DNA of 8,167 bases from an uncultured Saprospiraceae bacterium (GTDB lineage Bacteria; Bacteroidota; Bacteroidia; Chitinophagales; Saprospiraceae): contig CALLAG010000119.1 of the NCBI GenBank assembly GCA_938002705.1, positions 1 through 8,167 on the forward strand, written 5' to 3'. Under the pieces are notes generated by a model that had not been told where the DNA came from, did not search any database, and saw nothing but the letters and a program-made list of their open reading frames with translations. Position 1 is the stretch's first letter; every line of letters begins with the position of its first letter. A program made the translations under genes and the position numbers. Positions 1 through 5,669 of the stretch are shown here, piece after piece.

Positions 1-105
1 CTCGCTTAGCCACCAATTATCCTAATGTCAATAAAATCCCGAAGGGATGAAATGATTATAGCCACTATGAATTGAGTATATATAACCTCGAAGAGGTGAC
101 ATGAT
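1..105. repeat. 105-bp direct repeat, copy 1, with two GAA-loop hairpins
   Basis: This block recurs at 217-321 with 101 of 105 positions identical. It contains two related 21-nt modules, at 36-56 and 85-105. Each has a 5-bp stem, a GAA loop, the closing stem arm, and then GAAATGAT or GACATGAT. The first stem is ATCCC/GGGAT and the second ACCTC/GAGGT, so the stems differ by paired changes that keep base pairing. No credible reading frame crosses the block. The 111 bp after it (106-216) shows no gene, RNA or further repeat that I can recognise. The left end may be cut by the window edge. It resembles REP-like intergenic elements; that assignment is inference. Confidence 0.85.
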
Positions 106-216
106 GGTCCTTATGAGAAGTCCTAATATTGCTAGGGGATCATATTCTTATAACGTTGAGCAAGTCTGATCTTGTCCATTATGCAATCTTAGAAATATGC
201 CTGTATTAATCTTGGT

Positions 217-321
217 CTCGCTTAGCCACCAATTATCCTAATGTCAATAAAATCCTGAAGGGATGAAATGATTATAGCCGCTATGAATGGAGTATATATA
301 ACCTCGAAGAGTTGACATGAT
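217..321. repeat. 105-bp direct repeat, copy 2, partly decayed hairpins
   Basis: Second copy, offset 216 bp from the first. It differs at 256 (C to T), 280 (A to G), 289 (T to G) and 312 (G to T). The 256 change turns a C-G pair of the first hairpin (252-264) into T-G, which still wobbles in a plus-strand transcript. The 312 change breaks one pair of the second hairpin (301-313). The copy ends 23 bp before the stop codon of the minus-strand hydrolase, so it lies where the 3' end of that transcript would fall. Similarity to copy 1 stops at 321. Confidence 0.85.
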
Positions 322-344
322 ACCTTGTAAAATGTGTCCAAAAA

Positions 345-980
345 CTACTGTAAGAAGGGATTATGTTTCTTCTCTGCCCCTATGGTTGTAGATGGACCAT
401 GTCCGCAGTATACTTTTACATCGTCACCCAGAGGTAATAATTTGTCAGTGATACTTGCTATGAGTGTAGCATGATCTCCACCAGGAAGATCTGTTCTACC
501 TATACTACCTTGGAATAAGACATCACCAGCAATTAGCTGGTTAGACGATCTATGATAGAATGATATAGAGGCGGGAGAATGTCCAGGCGTATATAGTACT
601 TCTAATTCGGTATTTCCAAACTTAAGAACATCGCCTTCATCAAGATACTCTGCAATGTTAGGAGAGGGCTTATAGGCTATGCCATACATACGTGCTACAT
701 TTTCCATATTATCCAGAACTATCTGTTCTCCTTTGTGAGAGATGAGTGGCAGACTGTATTTTTCGGCTATGAACTTATTACCTAAGACATGATCTATATG
801 ACAATGTGTGTTGACTAATTTGACAGGCGTAAGATTATTAGATTCTATATAGTCGATAAGTTGTGATTCTTCATCAGGGGTATTACAACCAGGGTCTATG
901 ATACAGCATTGTCCACTATCATCAGATAGTACGTAAGTGTTTTCAGAAAAATCGTTGAATGTAAAAGAAGCTATGTTCAT
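345..980 (-). CDS. MBL-fold metallo-hydrolase, glyoxalase II / YcbL-like
   Basis: A 211-residue single-domain metallo-beta-lactamase-fold enzyme, probably cytoplasmic (no signal peptide). Metal ligands are visible in order: THCHIDH at 58-64 (H59, H61, D63, H64), the GHS motif with H134, AGD with D153, and CGHGP with H194. The stretch GRTDLPGGD at 161-169 is characteristic of the short YcbL-type relatives of glyoxalase II, which lack the long C-terminal substrate domain of classical GloB. Such enzymes hydrolyse thiol esters such as S-lactoylglutathione, or related thiol substrates; the substrate here cannot be read from sequence. The start is an ATG preceded by an A-rich leader with no Shine-Dalgarno. 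It lies 38 bp downstream of the HxlR regulator on the same strand and is probably cotranscribed with it. Family is secure, substrate is not. Confidence 0.9.
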   Translation of the reverse strand: MNIASFTFNDFSENTYVLSDDSGQCCIIDPGCNTPDEESQLIDYIESNNLTPVKLVNTHCHIDHVLGNKFIAEKYSLPLISHKGEQIVLDNMENVARMYGIAYKPSPNIAEYLDEGDVLKFGNTELEVLYTPGHSPASISFYHRSSNQLIAGDVLFQGSIGRTDLPGGDHATLIASITDKLLPLGDDVKVYCGHGPSTTIGAEKKHNPFLQ

Positions 981-1018
981 TTTTGTTTTTTTTGAAATAC
1001 GTAGGACAAGTATACAGA

Positions 1019-1348
1019 TTATTTATTGACAACAGAAACACCCCAATCTGCTATAGACTGCACTATTGGGATTAGTGTCTTTCCAAATTCTGTGTATGAA
1101 TACTCCACTTTTAAAGGAGGCTTTGACGTGTATACTTTTCTATTTATAATTCCGTCGTCTTCCAGTGTTTTAAGCTGTAAGCTTAGTGTACGTTCTGTCA
1201 CAGATGGCATAGCTTTCCTCAGTTCGTTATATCTAAGGGTTCCTTCTATGAGATGATATAAAATGACGGTTTTCCACTTACCACCTATGACTCCCATTGT
1301 CAAGCTTGTACAGCAAGGATATTCCTTATGGTTAAATTTATACATCAT
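1019..1348 (-). CDS. HxlR-family winged-helix transcriptional regulator
   Basis: A 109-residue protein of the usual HxlR length. The core begins at PCCTSLTMGVIGGKWK (11-26), the family's N-terminal signature with a conserved cysteine. The helix-turn-helix runs through RYNELRKAMPSVTERTLSLQ (39-58) and the wing lies around 71-86 (K71 to T86). Two adjacent cysteines (C12, C13) sit where HypR and YodB of Bacillus carry their redox-sensing cysteine. HypR also uses a second cysteine near residue 49, and no cysteine lies in that part of this protein. Two ATG codons are adjacent (1348 and 1345), so the protein may start one residue later. It is divergent from a nitroreductase, the class of gene HypR controls, which makes that gene and its own promoter the likely targets. 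Repressor or activator mode is not known. Confidence 0.92.
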   Translation of the reverse strand: MMYKFNHKEYPCCTSLTMGVIGGKWKTVILYHLIEGTLRYNELRKAMPSVTERTLSLQLKTLEDDGIINRKVYTSKPPLKVEYSYTEFGKTLIPIVQSIADWGVSVVNK

Positions 1349-1382
1349 CTAAATATATTTATACTATACTTTTCGACCGTTA

Positions 1383-1413
1383 TTGTAAAGGTAAGTTACT
1401 ATACTTACTTTTG
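1383..1413 (+). promoter_or_regulatory. Putative Bacteroidota promoter for the nitroreductase
   Basis: TTG at 1383-1385 is followed after 20 bp by TACTTTTG at 1406-1413, which matches the Bacteroidota -7 consensus TAnnTTTG at every fixed position. Transcription would start near 1418-1420, giving a leader of about 30 nt before the ATG at 1449. The elements overlap the palindrome at 1385-1414, so a protein bound there would cover both promoter boxes. Confidence 0.6.
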
Positions 1414-1414
1414 C
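1385..1414. promoter_or_regulatory. Imperfect palindrome, candidate HxlR operator
   Basis: The arms GTAAAGGTAAGT (1385-1396) and ACTTACTTTTGC (1403-1414) are complementary at 10 of 12 positions around a 6-bp centre, TACTAT. Size and symmetry suit a dimeric winged-helix regulator. Because the palindrome spans the region from just after one -33 box to the end of the opposite -7 box, some of its symmetry could come from the two mirrored promoters themselves. Binding by the neighbouring HxlR protein is inferred from position. Confidence 0.5.
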
Positions 1415-1416
1415 AA
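1386..1416 (-). promoter_or_regulatory. Putative Bacteroidota promoter for the HxlR regulator
   Basis: Read on the minus strand, TTG (1416-1414) is followed after 20 bp by TACCTTTA (1393-1386), one mismatch from TAnnTTTG. The expected start near 1380 gives a leader of about 32 nt before the regulator's ATG. It is interlocked with the nitroreductase promoter on the same 34 bp, so two polymerases could hardly occupy both at once. It is weaker by consensus than the opposite promoter. Confidence 0.45.
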
Positions 1417-1432
1417 CTATAAAAAATATAGT
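1416..1432. promoter_or_regulatory. Perfect 6-bp inverted repeat at the nitroreductase start site
   Basis: ACTATA and TATAGT form a perfect inverted repeat around a 5-bp A tract. It begins three bases after the -7 element and covers the predicted transcription start of the nitroreductase gene. The ACTAT core also occurs in the centre of the adjacent palindrome (1398-1402) and at 1363-1367, so it may be a second regulator half-site set. AT-rich chance symmetry is the alternative. Confidence 0.35.
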
Positions 1433-1448
1433 ATAAATAATAAATACA

Positions 1449-2123
1449 ATGAGTAACGAAATATTATCAGCAGAAGACATCATTAAAGCGTTTCAATTCA
1501 GACATGCTACCAAAGAATTTGACAAGACAAAGAAGTTGTCAAAAGAACAAATCGACTTTATTCTACAGACTGCTAACTTATCACCAAGTTCTTTTGGGTT
1601 TGAGCCTTGGCACTTTATAGTCGTACAAGATGAGCAGTTAAGAGAGTCGTTAAAGCCTGTAGCATGGGGTGCTCCGGTAAAGCTTGATACAGCGAGTCAT
1701 TTCATATTAGGACTAAGTATGAAAGCACCTATGACAAAATGGGATTCTGAGTATGTTATGCATATGATGAAGGAAGTAAAGCAAATGCCACCAGATGTCA
1801 TAGAGATGTATTCTAAGTTTTATAGAGGGTTTCAAGAAAGTGATTTTGATCTAGACACAGATAAGAAACTATTTGATTGGGCTTCTAAGCAGACGTACAT
1901 AGCACTAGCTAATATGATGACGGCAGCGGCACTAAGAGGAATCGATAGTTGCCCGATAGAGGGATTTCACCAAGAGAAAACTGAAACGCTATTAAAGGAG
2001 AAATTCGGTGTCGATACGGATAAGTACGGCCTTTCTTATATGGTAGCATTTGGATATAGAAAAGAAGATCCTGCACATCCTAAGACAAGAAGAAATATAG
2101 AAGAGATCGTTACTTGGAAGTAA
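1449..2123 (+). CDS. NAD(P)H-dependent FMN nitroreductase family protein
   Basis: A 224-residue flavoenzyme of the nitroreductase fold, close in motif pattern to the NfsB/YfkO (HypO) group that uses NAD(P)H to reduce nitro compounds and quinones in the cytoplasm. FMN-binding segments are visible: RHATKEF at 18-24, the loop SPSSFGFEPWHF at 45-56, the helix and loop ending DSCPIEGF at 166-173, and a C-terminal VAFGYRKED at 199-207 followed by KTRR at 212-215. Length fits the family. The start ATG follows an A-rich leader and a well-matched promoter. It is alone on its strand, divergent from an HxlR regulator and convergent with the prenyl synthase. In Bacillus an HxlR protein (HypR) induces the nitroreductase HypO under disulfide stress, so a similar inducible detoxification role is a reasonable inference. 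The physiological substrate is unknown. Confidence 0.92.
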   Translation: MSNEILSAEDIIKAFQFRHATKEFDKTKKLSKEQIDFILQTANLSPSSFGFEPWHFIVVQDEQLRESLKPVAWGAPVKLDTASHFILGLSMKAPMTKWDSEYVMHMMKEVKQMPPDVIEMYSKFYRGFQESDFDLDTDKKLFDWASKQTYIALANMMTAAALRGIDSCPIEGFHQEKTETLLKEKFGVDTDKYGLSYMVAFGYRKEDPAHPKTRRNIEEIVTWK

Positions 2124-2153
2124 ATAATAAAAGTCAATTATGTAAAGGATAAA

Positions 2154-2192
2154 GGGGGAAGTATTATCTCGATAAAAGATATTACTTCTTCC
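2154..2192. terminator. Hairpin between convergent genes, possible bidirectional terminator
   Basis: GAAGTATTATCT (2158-2169) and AGATATTACTTC (2177-2188) pair at 11 of 12 positions around a 7-nt loop. In a plus-strand transcript the stem extends outward through two G-U and two G-C pairs to 2154/2192. It starts 31 bp after the nitroreductase stop codon and overlaps the last codons and stop of the convergent prenyl synthase. A clear T tract is missing on the plus side, so it may act as a 3'-end stabiliser rather than a strict intrinsic terminator. Confidence 0.5.
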
Positions 2193-3165
2193 TATCTATG
2201 ACGAAATTAACGAGATCTCGCATGGCGTCTTTGGCGTCAGAAGAAGGAAAGCTATCCAGTGTGGTGAGAGCTTTGTTTTTGTAATCATGCATAGCAGCTT
2301 CGGCATATTCGAGACCTCCTTTATCTATGACAAACTGTATGACTTCTTTGATGACTTTAGGCTTGGTAGAGTGTTTTTTGATGCTCTGTATGACGTGTCT
2401 TTTTTCTGACTTATCAGATTGTGACAATGCATAGATGAGAGGAAGTGTCATCTTTTTCTCTTTGATATCTATACCACGAGGCTTACCGATAGAAGCTGTA
2501 CCATAATCAAAGAGATCATCCTTAATCTGAAATGCAATACCTATTGTCTCACCGAACTCTTTCATCATTTCTATCGTAGACTTATCATCTGTAACCGAAG
2601 CAGTACCGGCTCCACATGCTGAGGCAATCAGGGAAGCGGTTTTTTGCCTTATGATATCGTAATAGACGCTTTCATCTATATCCAGTTTTCTCGCTTTTTC
2701 TATCTGTAGAAGTTCGCCTTCACTCATCTCTTTGACAGCATTAGATACAATCTTAAGGATATCAAATTCGTCATTGTCTAAGGCGAGCAATAGCCCTTTG
2801 GATAGTAGATAATCTCCTACCAGAACGGCGATCTTATTTTTCCATAGTGCATTAATGGAGAAAAAACCTCTTCTCTCATTAGAATCATCTACAACATCGT
2901 CATGTACAAGGGTTGCAGTATGGAGTAATTCTATTAATGAAGCAGCATTATATGTCGAAGGATTCACATCTCCCCAGATTTTGGCACTTAGAAATACGAA
3001 TACGGGTCTAACTTGCTTGCCTTTGCGCTGGACGATGTAGTATGTTATCTTGTCTAATAATGGAACATTAGACTTCATTGACTGCCTAAAATGCTTCTCA
3101 AAGCGTACCAGGTCCTCAGCTACGGGGTCCTTAATTGAGGCAAGTGGAGAAGCGTTCATAAACAT
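2182..3165 (-). CDS. Polyprenyl (long-chain) diphosphate synthase
   Basis: A class I trans-prenyltransferase that condenses isopentenyl diphosphate onto allylic diphosphates. In this phylum the long chain would serve as a menaquinone side chain. From the ATG at 3165 it has 327 residues, a normal length. It shows GKQVRP at 49-54 for substrate phosphate binding, the first Asp-rich motif HDDVVDDSNERRG from 88 with D89, D90, D93 and D94, KT at 175-176, and the second motif with D216, D217 and D220. The fifth residue before the first Asp motif is a small alanine (A84), as in enzymes making long products; farnesyl and geranylgeranyl synthases often carry an aromatic there. The frame extends upstream to a TTG at 3174, and another ATG lies at 3159. 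I chose 3165 because ATG is preferred and conservation begins later. No clear promoter was found upstream. Confidence 0.93.
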   Translation of the reverse strand: MFMNASPLASIKDPVAEDLVRFEKHFRQSMKSNVPLLDKITYYIVQRKGKQVRPVFVFLSAKIWGDVNPSTYNAASLIELLHTATLVHDDVVDDSNERRGFFSINALWKNKIAVLVGDYLLSKGLLLALDNDEFDILKIVSNAVKEMSEGELLQIEKARKLDIDESVYYDIIRQKTASLIASACGAGTASVTDDKSTIEMMKEFGETIGIAFQIKDDLFDYGTASIGKPRGIDIKEKKMTLPLIYALSQSDKSEKRHVIQSIKKHSTKPKVIKEVIQFVIDKGGLEYAEAAMHDYKNKALTTLDSFPSSDAKDAMRDLVNFVIDRKK

Positions 3166-3338
3166 AATGCGCAAATTAAGTCATTAGTTAGGAATGGAAC
3201 ATATAATGGATGTAAAAGTTGTGATTAAGTGAATCCACATAAGTGCCAATAAACGAATGTCGTATTTAATACTCAATTTTGCATAGTTAAGATTTAATAA
3301 TAATATTTACTGCTAATTTCAAATTTAACAACAAAAAA

Positions 3339-3368
3339 TTGCCCTTGTTGGTATAAAGCAGTAATTTG
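3339..3368 (+). promoter_or_regulatory. Weak putative promoter for the peptidase / barrel unit
   Basis: TTG at 3339-3341 is followed after 19 bp by GTAATTTG (3361-3368), which keeps only the TTTG half of the -7 consensus. A start near 3374 would leave about 26 nt before the ATG at 3400, like the leaders of the other genes here. The rest of the 3175-3399 spacer is AT-rich and shows no other site I can support. Confidence 0.3.
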
Positions 3369-3399
3369 TATTTTCATTAGTAAACTAAAACCAATCATT

Positions 3400-3621
3400 A
3401 TGACAAGGTATATAATATTCATATTTATCCACCTAATAACTCTTTCAACATATGCGCAAGAGGTAAATTTAAATACATTCCATCAAAAATGTCAAGAGTC
3501 GTATCTTCAGTTTCAAGAAGATGAAAATTTATTACAATATTTAATTTCTTCAAACACAAATATGTCAAGTAGGTATAGTGAACCATATCTTGGGATATTG
3601 GAGGTATCGATAATATATTAA
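3400..3621 (+). CDS. N-terminal fragment of the secreted M4 peptidase (frameshifted)
   Basis: Encodes 73 residues beginning with a clear export signal: MTRY, a hydrophobic core IIFIFIHLITLS, and the probable cleavage site TYA|QE after residue 19. The fragment then runs EVNLNTFHQKC and ends shortly after YLG (63-65). Its last eight codons are out of frame relative to the rest of the gene. The downstream frame, open from 3582, continues without a stop into the peptidase. Reading the two frames together across GGG at 3592-3594 gives one 756-residue preproprotein with signal peptide, propeptide and catalytic domain. On its own this piece could only be exported as a useless stub. The start is set by the signal peptide and an A-rich leader. 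Confidence 0.75.
   Translation: MTRYIIFIFIHLITLSTYAQEVNLNTFHQKCQESYLQFQEDENLLQYLISSNTNMSSRYSEPYLGILEVSIIY
3582..3621 (+). other. Frameshift window inside the M4 peptidase gene
   Basis: The upstream frame ends at TAA 3619-3621, and the downstream frame is closed before 3582 by TGA 3579-3581. The frame change must therefore lie between these points. Adding one G to the GGG at 3592-3594 restores the reading YLGDIGGIDNILSS and a single open frame from 3400 to 5669. The 83 codons between 3594 and 3842 read as normal propeptide, with HYFNNVKVVGSRLKI resembling the FTP-type propeptide of thermolysin relatives, followed by a Pro/Gly-rich linker PGPGDGPVGPPIGP. The cause could be a true mutation or a homopolymer sequencing error. 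Confidence 0.8.
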
Positions 3622-3842
3622 GCTCTTTAGAGATAGGCGAAGGACAAGAACTTAGATATGCGAAGGCTCAAAGAAGCAGGCTCAATGAGGATTTAATATA
3701 TCTTACATATGATCATTATTTTAATAATGTAAAAGTAGTCGGATCAAGACTTAAAATAGTAGTTGAATCAGATGAATCGTTTGCTCCAGGACCAGGTGAC
3801 GGTCCTGTTGGCCCACCAATTGGTCCTTGTGATAAACTACAC

Positions 3843-5669
3843 ATGATAAGCCCGAAGGTTATAAATGTAGAAAAAGCATTGAATACAGATCATTTCCCAG
3901 AAAGTACAATTTTATCAAACTTGAACTTAACAGAGTTGCCTACCAGCATTGAAATGGGAATATATCACAATCTGTATAATGAATGTGGAACAAACCTACT
4001 TTATAAGATTAATGATAAATCTAATTCTCGCAAAATATTTGTAGACGCTGAGACGGGTCAAGTAATAAAGGAGATATCATCTATTTTAGGTATAATGGCT
4101 CCAGTAGAGCGTTATGGCGATAGTAACGGTATGGTAGACTTAGATGACAGAACATTTAATGGTACTACCGAACTTATTTCTAACGATGGGCAAATAAATA
4201 CACATGATTTTGGAGGTGTTGTTTTTCCTGATGACTTTCAAGATTTATCAGTCAATGATTTTTCAGTTAATCAAATTCCGACCACATCCAATTCTGTTTG
4301 GACATTGAATGAATCTATTGATGATGTATATCAAGCTCACTTTGTGATTCAAGACCTTATACCAGTGTTTAGCGATCACATAATGGATTTTGACAGATTT
4401 GACAGAATAAATGTAGCAGCTAATATGATAGGAGGTAACGATAATGGTGCATATGCTGCAGCACACTTAGAAGATAATGAGGGATATATTTGGTTTGGCT
4501 CTCGTCCAAATGGAACATCTTGCGCAATATTTGATATTGGTGCTCATGAATTAGGACACATTGTAAGTAATGAACTTGGGTTAGATTATGCGACCAACCA
4601 GTCCCTAACTTTAAATGAAATGATGTCAGATATTTATTCTGTTTATATAATGTACAAAAAGACTGGAATATTAGATTGGATAATAGGAGAGGAAATAGGT
4701 GGTTTCGGCATTAGAGATATGTCAACCTTAGAGAGTTGTATAATAAATACAACCTATCTTTCACTGGCTCAAACAAACCAAGTTGTTTATTCTGTTGCCG
4801 ATAATTTACACTATATATTTTATTTATTAGTTGAGGGTGGATATGGAATTGAACCAATTGAAATTGAAACGGTCATGGATTTATTTATGGAAACTTCAGC
4901 TAATGTAGGTGAGAACCCTACAATATTAGAATTTTTAAATGGAATGTTAGAAATTGCAACAAACACATTAGATCCTTGTCAGCTTATATCTATCAAGAAT
5001 GCATGGGATGAAGTAATATGTGAATATGCTCCTAATACTAATACGCAAAATGCTAATGCTGCTTTTGTAATGCTTTCTGATAGAATAAATGAAATAAAAG
5101 GTGAAAATTGTCACATCACCCTTAAAGGACCAGATTTTGTTTGTGAGGAACACCAGTCTTTATCAATATTTATAGACGGAGGTGTATCTGGATCATTTTT
5201 TGATTGGAGAATAATAGGTAATAATAGTACAGGTTTTGGTACATACAATGGAAGCCTTCAAGGAAATTCTCAGACAGGTGGTAATTCATTAGAACTGAAT
5301 AAGTTCCCTAAATTTCCATATTACCCACAAACTATTACGATACAAGTTTATGATTATGGCACTAAGCGAAAAATAGAAAAAAAAGTTACTATAATAGACT
5401 GTGATGGTCTTGACCCAGATTGTGAAACATATTATTCTTTAGACGGCCAAGTTATTAATGATTCTACATTAGAGACAAAAATTGAAAGGATAATACAAAC
5501 AATTCAAGTTTTTGACTTAAGTGGAAAAAAGGTATTTGAGGGCACAATTAACTCTACATTGTCTATTGATTATAATGGCTTGCTAATATTTACCTATTAT
5601 GATAAAACTAATAACCATGTTAAGTCTGAGGTTAAGTACTACAGTAATTCCAATATTTTAAATCGATGA
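3843..5669 (+). CDS. M4 (thermolysin-like) metallopeptidase, main part, putative T9SS cargo
   Basis: From the internal ATG this part has 608 residues; it is the C-terminal 80% of a broken 756-residue gene starting at 3400. Residues 1-80 are the end of the propeptide, with KIFVDAETGQVI at 64-75. The catalytic region carries the zinc motif HELGH (235-239) and NEMMSD with the third ligand E259 and D263, both as in thermolysin. DWIIGEE and IRDMS (R291, matching thermolysin R203) follow. The position of thermolysin's catalytic H231 is Y316 when aligned through YLLVEGG. The M4 C-terminal helix bundle ends near KNAWDEV (385-391). Residues 425-520 look like an Ig/PKD-type beta domain. The tail, with IQVFDLSGKKVFEG (554-567), resembles a degenerate T9SS type A sorting domain. 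The ATG at 3843 is not the natural start, so without the signal peptide this product would stay inside the cell. Substrate unknown. Confidence 0.8.
   Translation: MISPKVINVEKALNTDHFPESTILSNLNLTELPTSIEMGIYHNLYNECGTNLLYKINDKSNSRKIFVDAETGQVIKEISSILGIMAPVERYGDSNGMVDLDDRTFNGTTELISNDGQINTHDFGGVVFPDDFQDLSVNDFSVNQIPTTSNSVWTLNESIDDVYQAHFVIQDLIPVFSDHIMDFDRFDRINVAANMIGGNDNGAYAAAHLEDNEGYIWFGSRPNGTSCAIFDIGAHELGHIVSNELGLDYATNQSLTLNEMMSDIYSVYIMYKKTGILDWIIGEEIGGFGIRDMSTLESCIINTTYLSLAQTNQVVYSVADNLHYIFYLLVEGGYGIEPIEIETVMDLFMETSANVGENPTILEFLNGMLEIATNTLDPCQLISIKNAWDEVICEYAPNTNTQNANAAFVMLSDRINEIKGENCHITLKGPDFVCEEHQSLSIFIDGGVSGSFFDWRIIGNNSTGFGTYNGSLQGNSQTGGNSLELNKFPKFPYYPQTITIQVYDYGTKRKIEKKVTIIDCDGLDPDCETYYSLDGQVINDSTLETKIERIIQTIQVFDLSGKKVFEGTINSTLSIDYNGLLIFTYYDKTNNHVKSEVKYYSNSNILNR

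Noticed and set aside
106..216. tRNA or small RNA gene between the repeats
   Set aside because: No cloverleaf, T-loop motif, promoter or terminator could be found there.
1..321. CRISPR array
   Set aside because: Only two copies of a 105-bp unit separated by 111 bp; CRISPR repeats are about 23-50 bp with similar-sized unique spacers, and no cas genes are present.
1026..1256. 76-residue plus-strand reading frame
   Set aside because: It is antisense to the HxlR gene, has no family features, and its composition follows from the minus-strand gene.
2855..3040. 61-residue plus-strand reading frame
   Set aside because: Antisense to the first Asp-rich motif region of the prenyl synthase; a shadow.
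3320..3327. Minus-strand TAAATTTG as the prenyl synthase promoter
   Set aside because: It matches the -7 consensus, but no TTG lies at the right distance and the leader would be about 150 nt in a very AT-rich region where chance matches are expected.
3582..3621. Programmed -1 ribosomal frameshift in the peptidase gene
   Set aside because: No X-XXY-YYZ slippery heptamer or downstream stimulatory stem is evident in the overlap, and M4 peptidases are not known to use recoding. A lost G is simpler.
4263..5153. Two short minus-strand reading frames inside the peptidase gene
   Set aside because: Both are antisense shadows of conserved M4 coding sequence with no independent signals.
3843..5669. 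Peptidase starting naturally at ATG 3843 as a cytoplasmic protein
   Set aside because: The same frame stays open upstream to 3582 and encodes propeptide-like sequence, while an in-phase signal peptide lies just before the frameshift.
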